A DNA stretch of 10,810 bases from RGIG3009 sp045603285. GTDB taxonomy: Bacteria > Bacillota > Clostridia > Oscillospirales > Acutalibacteraceae. Shown here one piece after another: positions 5,907 to 10,810 of this stretch (the first letter of the stretch is position 1; each line of letters begins with the position of its first letter). The position numbers and the translations under genes are program-made. Below the pieces are notes generated by a model, which saw only the letters and a list, made by a program, of their open reading frames with translations, searched no databases and was not told the DNA's origin. Location: the NCBI GenBank assembly GCA_045603285.1, contig JAZULW010000038.1, forward strand, positions 1-10,810, written 5' to 3'.

Positions 5907-5931
5907 TGTTTCCACCGTCCTTTCAATTGGT

Positions 5932-5960
5932 AGTATAACACCATTGTCCATAAAAATCAA
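5932..5960 (-). promoter_or_regulatory. Promoter of the mgtE leader
   Basis: Minus-strand TTGATT (5955-5960), a 17-bp spacer, then TATACT (5932-5937). The predicted start near 5925 gives a leader of about 165 nt before mgtE. It is divergent from the promoter at 6051-6080; the 90 bp between them are A/T-rich with only weak short hairpins. Confidence 0.75.
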
Positions 5961-6050
5961 TCCTCTGCAAGAGCGGACGCTCCTGTTTTTCTTCTTGTTG
6001 TTTTTTCTTTGAGCAAAACGACAAAAATCGTCTGTTTTTTGCAAAAACCC

Positions 6051-6080
6051 TTGCGTTTCAAGGGCTTATAATGGTATAAT
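6051..6080 (+). promoter_or_regulatory. Promoter of the PHP-domain gene
   Basis: TTGCGT (6051-6056), 18 bp, then TGG-TATAAT with a perfect -10 (6075-6080) and an extended -10 TG. The predicted start near 6087 leaves an untranslated leader of about 60 nt. An inverted repeat CCCTTG-N5-CAAGGG (6048-6064) covers the -35 box. Confidence 0.75.
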
Positions 6081-6130
6081 AAAAGAAATTAGAGGAAGTT
6101 TCAAGGCACGTTTGTTGCCGTCGTTTCAAG
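6055..6130 (+). repeat. Three direct copies of GTTTCAAG around the PHP gene promoter
   Basis: The octamer GTTTCAAG occurs at 6055-6062, 6098-6105 and 6123-6130, all in the same direction. One overlaps the promoter and two lie in the 5' leader. They may be binding sites or chance; spacing (43 and 25 bp) is not regular. Confidence 0.35.
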
Positions 6131-6146
6131 AAATAGGAGGTTCATC

Positions 6147-6995
6147 TTGCCCGGCGATCTGCATTGTCACACAAAAATATCCGATGGTTCTCTTGGCATT
6201 GAAGATGTCATTGCCCTTGCAAAACGGCGCGGCTTATCCACCATCGCCGTTACCGATCACGATACCACTGCCGGTGCCACGCGTGCCGTTGTTCTCGGCA
6301 ACCGTTTTGGCATTCGGGTCATCCCCGGTGTGGAATTTTCCACGTGGGATAATACACGTTCACAAAAAGCCCATTTGTTATGTTATTTGTGCGATCATCC
6401 CGACCGTTTGGAAGGCATCTGCCGCCGTATCGGCGAGAGCCGCCGTGCCGCCGCGCAGGAGATGATTCGCCGCACCATGCGCTACTACCCTTTCGTTCCC
6501 GAACTGGTTTCCAAATGTGCCACGGGCAGTACCAATATTTTCAAACAACACATTATGCACGCATTGTTTTCTGCGGGATATACCGATTCATTCTTTGGCC
6601 CTGTTTTTGAAAAACTGTTTGGCAAAAACGGTGTCGCTTATGCGGCAGTGGACTATCCCGACGTGCACGAAATGCTCGCCGCTATTCACGAGGCCGGCGG
6701 CATTGCCGTCTTGGCGCATCCGTTTGTTTACGACAATCTTGAACTATTAAAGGAACTCATCCCTCTGGGGCTTGACGGTGTAGAAGTGTGGCACCCGCGA
6801 CATACCCCCGAACAGATTGAACTGTTGGAAACCCTTGCCCGTGACAACGGGTTGTTGATGACCGGCGGCTCCGATTTCCACGGCATGTACACCAACCACC
6901 CCCGTCCGCTCGGTTCTGTCACCGCGCCCGATGAAGCAGTGGAAGCATTGCTTTCGTATAAAGAAAAAACCGCCAAAACGGCGGCGAAAGGTTGA
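6147..6995 (+). CDS. PHP-domain metal-dependent phosphoesterase
   Basis: This 282-residue protein carries the PHP metal-binding motifs: DLHCHTKISDG at residues 4-14 (H6, H8, D13), TDHDTTAG at 36-43, PGVEFS at 60-65 (E63), LAHPFVYDN in the C-terminal half, and GGSDFHG near the end. The pattern is that of the stand-alone YciV/RNase AM-like branch, whose characterised members hydrolyse nucleoside 3',5'-bisphosphates or short RNA ends; the substrate here is inference. It starts at a TTG: AGGAGG lies 6 nt upstream and the next residues lead directly into the conserved DLHCH motif, while no ATG or GTG fits. The next gene begins 5 bp after the stop, so the two are cotranscribed. The promoter is at 6051-6080. 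Its C-terminal tail is lysine/alanine-rich. Confidence 0.92.
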   Translation: MPGDLHCHTKISDGSLGIEDVIALAKRRGLSTIAVTDHDTTAGATRAVVLGNRFGIRVIPGVEFSTWDNTRSQKAHLLCYLCDHPDRLEGICRRIGESRRAAAQEMIRRTMRYYPFVPELVSKCATGSTNIFKQHIMHALFSAGYTDSFFGPVFEKLFGKNGVAYAAVDYPDVHEMLAAIHEAGGIAVLAHPFVYDNLELLKELIPLGLDGVEVWHPRHTPEQIELLETLARDNGLLMTGGSDFHGMYTNHPRPLGSVTAPDEAVEALLSYKEKTAKTAAKG

Positions 6996-7000
6996 GAAAT

Positions 7001-7246
7001 ATGGCGTATCAATATCGCACAAAAGGCGTTTGCTCGCGGAGTATTACGTTTGATATCGTAGACGGTTGCGTTTGCAACGTAACGTTTGAAGGGGGCTGCA
7101 GCGGCAATACGCAAGGGATTGCCGCCTTGGTGGAAGGAATGGAAGTTCACGAAGCCATCCGCCGTATCAGCGGTATTCGTTGCGGTTTCAAACCCACCTC
7201 GTGTCCGGACCAATTGGCCCAGGCCTTGCGTGAAGCCATTCAATAA
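7001..7246 (+). CDS. TSCPD domain protein (TIGR03905-type)
   Basis: This 81-residue protein has the pattern of the short stand-alone TSCPD proteins: GVCSRSITFDI at 9-19, a beta-rich centre, EGGCSGNTQGI at 30-40, and the name-giving GFKPTSCPDQLAQAL at 62-76. Cysteines at 11, 23, 25, 33, 61 and 68 suggest metal or Fe-S binding, which is inference; the domain also occurs at the C-terminus of some ribonucleotide reductases. The function of the short family is unknown. The ATG at 7001 is 5 bp after the PHP gene stop, with AAAGG upstream; an in-frame TTG at 6992 would overlap the PHP stop and lacks support. A strong terminator follows at 7253-7284. Confidence 0.85.
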   Translation: MAYQYRTKGVCSRSITFDIVDGCVCNVTFEGGCSGNTQGIAALVEGMEVHEAIRRISGIRCGFKPTSCPDQLAQALREAIQ

Positions 7247-7252
7247 TGGTGA

Positions 7253-7284
7253 AAAACGGCACCGTCGATTGACGGTGCCGTTTT
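7253..7284. terminator. Bidirectional terminator between TSCPD gene and mtaB
   Basis: AAAACGGCACCGTC (7253-7266) pairs perfectly with GACGGTGCCGTTTT (7271-7284) around GATT. Both strands end in T-runs, and the hairpin lies between two convergent stop codons (7246 plus, 7286 minus), so it can serve both units. Confidence 0.9.
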
Positions 7285-7285
7285 G

Positions 7286-8581
7286 TTATAGCCGAAGAGA
7301 GCCGTAACATATGCCGTTTTCGCTTTTGTCAATGTATACCGAGGCCAACCGGCCGGGGACGGCGTGTTCCGCTACAACGGGGATATAGGTATCGGTATAC
7401 CCGATGCAACATCCGTCTTCCTCGTTGGTTTCAAACAGAACCGTTACGGTTTTGCCCACCAATGCGGCGGCATATTGTCGGCAAGACTCTTCCCCTACCG
7501 CGATCATACGGCGGTTTCGCCGCATTTTTTCCGCATTGGGAATTTGCCCTTTGGCGCGCGCCGCTACCGTTCCTTCCCGACGCGAATACGCAAAACAATG
7601 CAACCGCGAAAAACCAATGCTTTTCACAAACGCTACCGACTGTTCAAATTCTTCTTCCGTTTCGTCGGGGAACCCCACCATTACATCGGTGGTAAGGGCG
7701 CAATCGGGAAAGGCAGCACGCAATTGTTCGCATACCGCACGGTAGTGCGCCGTATCGTAATGGCGGCTCATTCGTTTTAAGGTAGCATCGCACCCGCTTT
7801 GCAACGCCAAATGAAACTGCGGACACAGTTTTTCGCATTGGGAAAGCCGCGCAATCAACTCGGGCGTCATATGATCCGGTTCCAGCGAACCGAGGCGCAC
7901 ACGCTCAATGCCTTCCACGGCACAAGCACAGGCAACGGCATCGCTGATATCTAACCCGATATCCTGCCCATAGGCGGTCAGATTGATTCCTACGAGCACC
8001 ACTTCGGTGTACCCGTTTTGGGCAAGGGCGCACAATTCGGTCTTCAGATCTTCAAGCGAACGCGAGCGTACCCGTCCGCGCGCATACGGAATGATGCAAT
8101 AGGTGCAAAAACGGTTGCATCCGTCCTCGATTTTCACAAAGGCACGAGTGCGGCCTTGAAATTCGCAAATATCCAGTGCTTCAAACGTTTCCCTGTGCGG
8201 TGTGATATCCACCACACGTGCGTGCGTTGCCAAAAAACGATGCAACTGCATAAGGAGATCACGGCGCGAAGCGTTACCAAGCACAATGTCCACGTCTTCA
8301 AACGCGGCGGCCGTTTCGGGGAAGGCTTGCGGCATACACCCGCATAACACCAACACCGCCCTCGGATGTTCGCGGCGGCAACGGCGCAACAACTGGCGCA
8401 ATTTGCGGTCGCTCTCCCCCGTTACGGTGCAGGAATTGATGACGATAACGCCGTCCTCCACCTTGCTTTTTCCAAGAAGAAATTCCCGTGCGGTATATCC
8501 CTCTTGTTCGGCAAGACGCATCATCGCTTGTGTTTCATACTGATTCACTTTGCAACCCAATGTATAAAAGTAAATATCCAT
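7286..8581 (-). CDS. mtaB: tRNA t6A37 methylthiotransferase MtaB
   Basis: This 431-residue radical SAM enzyme adds a methylthio group to N6-threonylcarbamoyladenosine at position 37 of ANN-decoding tRNAs. The N-terminal MTTase domain opens with FYTLGCKVNQYET, typical of the MtaB/YqeV subgroup rather than MiaB or RimO. It has the three cysteines C10, C51 (NSCTVT) and C82 (CGCM) for the auxiliary [4Fe-4S] cluster. The radical SAM motif CNRFCTYC gives C155, C159 and C162. The C-terminus (about 370-431) is a TRAM-type RNA-binding domain. The length is normal. The ATG at 8581 is preceded by AAAGGGG. It appears to be a single-gene unit with its promoter at 8603-8631 and the shared terminator at 7253-7284. 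Confidence 0.95.
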   Translation of the reverse strand: MDIYFYTLGCKVNQYETQAMMRLAEQEGYTAREFLLGKSKVEDGVIVINSCTVTGESDRKLRQLLRRCRREHPRAVLVLCGCMPQAFPETAAAFEDVDIVLGNASRRDLLMQLHRFLATHARVVDITPHRETFEALDICEFQGRTRAFVKIEDGCNRFCTYCIIPYARGRVRSRSLEDLKTELCALAQNGYTEVVLVGINLTAYGQDIGLDISDAVACACAVEGIERVRLGSLEPDHMTPELIARLSQCEKLCPQFHLALQSGCDATLKRMSRHYDTAHYRAVCEQLRAAFPDCALTTDVMVGFPDETEEEFEQSVAFVKSIGFSRLHCFAYSRREGTVAARAKGQIPNAEKMRRNRRMIAVGEESCRQYAAALVGKTVTVLFETNEEDGCCIGYTDTYIPVVAEHAVPGRLASVYIDKSENGICYGSLRL

Positions 8582-8602
8582 AGCGTTTCCCCTTTGCGTT
8601 TT

Positions 8603-8631
8603 ATCATATCACAGATCCCCTCTACTTGCAA
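8603..8631 (-). promoter_or_regulatory. mtaB promoter
   Basis: Minus-strand TTGCAA (8626-8631), a 17-bp spacer, then TATGAT (8603-8608). The start would lie about 15 nt upstream of the mtaB ATG, leaving just enough room for its AAAGGGG ribosome binding site. Confidence 0.65.
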
Positions 8632-8657
8632 CGATTTTTAAAAACGCAAATTTCCCC

Positions 8658-8686
8658 TTGATTTACCGGCAAAAGTGTGATAGTAT
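8658..8686 (+). promoter_or_regulatory. tRNA-Gly promoter
   Basis: TTGATT (8658-8663), 17 bp, then TAGTAT (8681-8686). TATACT at 8684-8689 is a better -10 hexamer but would need a 20-bp spacer. The start would lie some 10-15 nt before the tRNA. Confidence 0.6.
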
Positions 8687-8706
8687 ACTTGTTGTCAACG
8701 TCATAC

Positions 8707-8780
8707 GCAGGGTTGGTATATCGGTATTACAGCGGCTTCCCAAGCCGTTAAGGCGGGTTCGACTCCCGTACCCTGCTCCA
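8707..8780 (+). tRNA. tRNA-Gly (anticodon CCC)
   Basis: The full cloverleaf can be drawn. The acceptor stem is GCAGGGT with ACCCTGC. The anticodon stem is GCGGC with GCCGT around loop TTCCCAA, giving anticodon CCC, which reads GGG. The T arm is GCGGG-TTCGACT-CCCGT. The D arm closes with GTA and TAC. The discriminator base is T, and CCA is encoded (8778-8780). It stands alone between its own promoter and a terminator. Confidence 0.97.
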
Positions 8781-8783
8781 AAC

Positions 8784-8813
8784 AAAAAGGCACTGCTTCG
8801 GCAGTGCCTTTTT
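8784..8813. terminator. Bidirectional UUCG terminator
   Basis: AAAAAGGCACTGC (8784-8796) pairs with GCAGTGCCTTTTT (8801-8813) around a stable TTCG tetraloop. It ends the tRNA transcript on the plus strand and lies 7 bp beyond the stop of the convergent hydrolase gene, with a T-run on the minus strand as well. Confidence 0.92.
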
Positions 8814-8820
8814 ATGGTAT

Positions 8821-9768
8821 TTATTTCATTGTTAAACACAATTCCCGGCCAAAAAACTCGCGCACGGCGGTTAGGTATTCTTCGGGTGCCACAGGGTAAC
8901 TGAGTCCGTGGCCCGCACTCGGAACGGTTACGAGTTTTTTCTCGCTTGCACAAGCGGCAAAGCACAGTCGACTCATTTCGCACGGAACAAAGTCGTCGCC
9001 TTCGCCGTGGAAAAAGAGAACGGGTACACAGCAAGTTTTCAACGCCTCTATGGGGGTAGTCTCTTCCAGATCGAACCCCCCGTACAGCCATGCGCCCAGT
9101 TTGACAAGCGGATACAATAACTCCGCGGGGAGTTTTAATTGCCGTATCACTTTTTTGATGATCTCTTTTTGCGAGTGGTATCCACAGTCCGCGAGCACGC
9201 CCACCACGGTAGGCGGCAGGGGTTTTCCCGCCGCCATCATCACGGTGGAAGCACCCATCGAAATGCCACACAGAATAATGCGAGCCGTTTCACCGAATCG
9301 CGTTTGCATAAAGGCAAGCCACGATAAACAGTCGCGGTGTTCTTTCACGCCAAATGTGATCGTTCGCCCACCGCTTTCACCGCTGCCTCGTTGATCGACA
9401 ATACACGCACTGTGCCCCAATTGAAAGCACCGTTGTACAGCGCCCGAAAGGTCGCGCTCGGCGTTGCCGCGATATCCGTGAAACATCAACTCGATCGGTG
9501 CATCGGGCGAAAACTCATAATATTGGGCGTGCAACGGCAAACCATCAAACGAGGTGATACGCATATCTTCAAAGGGCATCGCGCGCACTTCGCGCGCCCA
9601 CTGTTTAAACTGTGCGTGAAACGGCTCGTATACCGCACCTTTTGGAACGTCCACCTCCCCCTCGGGAAGCGGCTTTTTCCGCGGTGCATAAAACGCCATC
9701 CGGTAGCACACAAATGCCCCCGTCAATATCAAAGCGGCAATAACCGCCGCCATTCCGACAAACATCAT
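8821..9768 (-). CDS. Membrane-anchored alpha/beta hydrolase
   Basis: This 315-residue protein begins with one hydrophobic segment (about residues 3-22), which is either a membrane anchor or an uncleaved signal; the catalytic domain would then face outside, an inference. The hydrolase core is clear. The oxyanion HGYRGNAE is at 97-104, DQRGSGES at 125-132, the nucleophile elbow GISMGAS has Ser170, the acid HGEGDDFVP has Asp258, and SAGHGLS has His287. It resembles the serine aminopeptidase/BAAT-like branch often annotated as alpha/beta hydrolase or YqkD-like; its substrate is unknown. The ATG at 9768 follows GGAGAAGGA; a second ATG directly follows. No clear promoter was found in the 67 bp to the divergent gene. 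Confidence 0.88.
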   Translation of the reverse strand: MMFVGMAAVIAALILTGAFVCYRMAFYAPRKKPLPEGEVDVPKGAVYEPFHAQFKQWAREVRAMPFEDMRITSFDGLPLHAQYYEFSPDAPIELMFHGYRGNAERDLSGAVQRCFQLGHSACIVDQRGSGESGGRTITFGVKEHRDCLSWLAFMQTRFGETARIILCGISMGASTVMMAAGKPLPPTVVGVLADCGYHSQKEIIKKVIRQLKLPAELLYPLVKLGAWLYGGFDLEETTPIEALKTCCVPVLFFHGEGDDFVPCEMSRLCFAACASEKKLVTVPSAGHGLSYPVAPEEYLTAVREFFGRELCLTMK

Positions 9769-9787
9769 ACATCCTTCTCCGTGTATC

Positions 9788-9816
9788 TTGCAATTTGTTG
9801 AAAAACACCTTACAAT
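9788..9816 (+). promoter_or_regulatory. Promoter of the DUF1294 gene
   Basis: TTGCAA (9788-9793), 17 bp, then TACAAT (9811-9816). The start would lie about 13 nt before the ATG, close to the GAGGTG ribosome binding site, giving a very short leader. Confidence 0.55.
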
Positions 9817-9835
9817 GATGTGGTGAGGTGCTGTT

Positions 9836-10114
9836 ATGGAACTGATTTATGCCTATCTTTTGCTGTTGTCGCTCATCGCTACCGTTCTCACCTACCAAGA
9901 TAAGTGGGCGGCCATACGCAAAAAACGGCGCGTAAGTGAAAAAACACTGTTTTTTACCGCCACTCTCGGAGGCAGTGTGGCCATGTATGTCACCATGTTG
10001 CTTATTCGCCATAAAACGAATCACAAACGGTTTATGTTGGGGTTACCTCTCCTTATTGTGCTGCAGATGGCGCTATTTGCGTTTCTTTTTCGCGTGGGTC
10101 TGCCGCAAGGGTGA
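9836..10114 (+). CDS. DUF1294 family small membrane protein
   Basis: This 92-residue protein has three hydrophobic segments, near residues 3-19, 38-57 and 66-88. The pattern Y-x-D-K-x-A-A-x-x-x-x-R-R-V-S-E-K-T-L (20-38), then GGSVAMYVTMLLIRHKTNHKRF, is the DUF1294 signature. The conserved KTxHxxF block follows the second segment. The family's function is unknown. The ATG at 9836 has GAGGTG 6 nt upstream. Its last 42 bp overlap the end of the convergent YgiQ-like gene, so the tail residues LFRVGLPQG are encoded opposite the other gene's basic tail. Confidence 0.88.
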   Translation: MELIYAYLLLLSLIATVLTYQDKWAAIRKKRRVSEKTLFFTATLGGSVAMYVTMLLIRHKTNHKRFMLGLPLLIVLQMALFAFLFRVGLPQG

Positions 10115-10810
10115 TCGCTTTTTCGGGGTATTTTGTACCGTCTGGCGGTCAGGTTTTACCAAGCAGTACGGAGCGTTGCCGATCAGGTCGGTGCGCCCCG
10201 CTTTTTTTAGTGCCTGTAACACAATCGCGCGGTTTTCGGGGCGAAAATATTGAAGAAGCGCACGTTGTTCTGCCTTTTCACGGGGTGTGCGCGGGACGTA
10301 TACCGTCTCCATCGTATACGGGTCTAAACCGGTATAGAACATACACGTCGACACCGTGCCGGGAGTGGGATAAAAATCCTGCACCTGTTCGGGACGTAAT
10401 CCCTCTTTTTTGAGGAACAAGGACAGTTCAATCGCATCATTCAGGGTGCTTCCCGGATGAGAGGACATTAAATACGGCACCAAAAACTGTTCCTTTCCTA
10501 TACTTTTGGTCAGTTCGTAAAACCGTTTTTTGAAACGGTTATATACCTCAATGTTCGGTTTACCCATCCGCTTTAACACGTTGCTCGAACAGTGTTCGGG
10601 GGCTACTTTTAATTGACCACTGACATGGTGTTGCACCAATTCTTTGAAAAACGTTTCGTCCGTGTCGGCAATGAGATAGTCGAACCGAATGCCCGAACGA
10701 ATAAACACCTTTTTCACTTTGGGAAGTACACGCAATTTGCGAAGAAGCGAAAGGTAATCGCGATGGTCAACTTTGACTGCGGGACAACGCGTGGGCGCCA
10801 AACATTTTTT
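10073..10810 (-). CDS. YgiQ family radical SAM protein, 3' part only
   Basis: Only the C-terminal 246 residues are visible; the reading frame stays open to the window edge (KKCLAPTRCPAV at the right end), so the gene starts outside. The segment KVKKVFIRSGIRFDYL, then HHVSGQLKVAPEHCSSNVLKRMGKP, FLVPYLMSSHPGSTLNDAIEL and VQDFYPTPGTVSTCMFYTGLDPYT is typical of YgiQ (UPF0313) proteins of about 600 residues. The catalytic cysteine triad lies upstream of the window. The physiological reaction is not established. The C-terminus is a lysine/arginine-rich tail ending HAKKKRK, possibly RNA- or nucleic-acid-binding; this is inference. Its last 42 bp overlap the convergent DUF1294 gene, and no terminator separates the two. 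Confidence 0.93.
   Translation of the reverse strand, partial: KKCLAPTRCPAVKVDHRDYLSLLRKLRVLPKVKKVFIRSGIRFDYLIADTDETFFKELVQHHVSGQLKVAPEHCSSNVLKRMGKPNIEVYNRFKKRFYELTKSIGKEQFLVPYLMSSHPGSTLNDAIELSLFLKKEGLRPEQVQDFYPTPGTVSTCMFYTGLDPYTMETVYVPRTPREKAEQRALLQYFRPENRAIVLQALKKAGRTDLIGNAPYCLVKPDRQTVQNTPKKRSPLRQTHAKKKRK

Noticed and set aside
5760..5960. M-box (ykoK) Mg2+ riboswitch in front of mgtE
   Set aside because: This was the expected element for the gene, but I could not find its conserved blocks, and the leader is short and largely occupied by the small ORF and two hairpins. A covariance-model search would settle it.
5969..5984. Short hairpin GAGC-GTCC-GCTC between the divergent mgtE and PHP promoters
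   Set aside because: The stem is short and its T-run lies on the wrong side for the strand where it folds best; no gene ends there.
5907..6044. Longer 73-codon version of the mgtE leader ORF
   Set aside because: Its upstream starts lie before or within the predicted promoter, and the extension is low-complexity lysine/asparagine sequence without a ribosome binding site.
8583..8598. GCGTTTCCCCTTTGCG, a 16-nt mirror-symmetric stretch
   Set aside because: It is symmetric on one strand only, not an inverted repeat, and includes the mtaB ribosome binding site; probably chance.

Overview
The window reads as chromosomal core sequence from an anaerobic member of the Bacillota, probably class Clostridia. 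The pointers are a type I-alpha glutamine synthetase without the adenylylation tyrosine, an ECF riboflavin S component under an FMN riboswitch, MtaB, YgiQ and TSCPD/TIGR03905-type proteins, strong AGGAGG-like ribosome binding sites, TTGACA/TATAAT-type promoters and many short U-tailed terminators. GC content looks close to balanced by eye. I see no insertion sequence, prophage, CRISPR array or toxin/defence cassette. The assignment to Clostridia is inference; no 16S rRNA is present.

Layout, left to right. Positions 10-1279 hold, on the minus strand, a diacylglycerol/lipid kinase family gene (10-897) and a 59-residue membrane-anchored protein (995-1174) with its own promoter and terminator. 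Positions 1285-3253 are a minus-strand pair, glnA followed after 10 bp by a cytidylate-kinase-like gene, with a strong promoter carrying an operator-like palindrome. A 43-codon proline-rich ORF diverges from glnA (3405-3536), and its end overlaps the end of the convergent ribU-type gene (3529-4176). That gene sits behind a complete FMN riboswitch, terminator and promoter (4188-4394).

Positions 4386-5960 hold the Mg2+ channel/transporter gene mgtE and an unusual leader. The leader has a promoter, a 27-codon upstream ORF whose stop codon lies in the loop of a terminator, and a second hairpin that traps the mgtE Shine-Dalgarno sequence. Positions 6051-7284 are a plus-strand pair (a PHP-domain phosphoesterase and a TSCPD protein) closed by a terminator shared with the convergent mtaB gene (7286-8581). 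A tRNA-Gly(CCC) gene (8707-8780), an alpha/beta hydrolase (8821-9768, minus), a DUF1294 membrane protein (9836-10114, plus) and the 3' part of a YgiQ-like radical SAM gene (10073-10810, minus, cut by the window edge) complete the region.

The genes are mostly independent housekeeping units: nitrogen assimilation, Mg2+ and riboflavin import, tRNA modification and lipid phosphorylation. Transcription direction changes often, and convergent neighbours share terminators or overlap at their 3' ends. The most interesting element is the mgtE leader. It has the parts of a translation-coupled transcription attenuator, and I could not match it to the usual M-box Mg2+ riboswitch.
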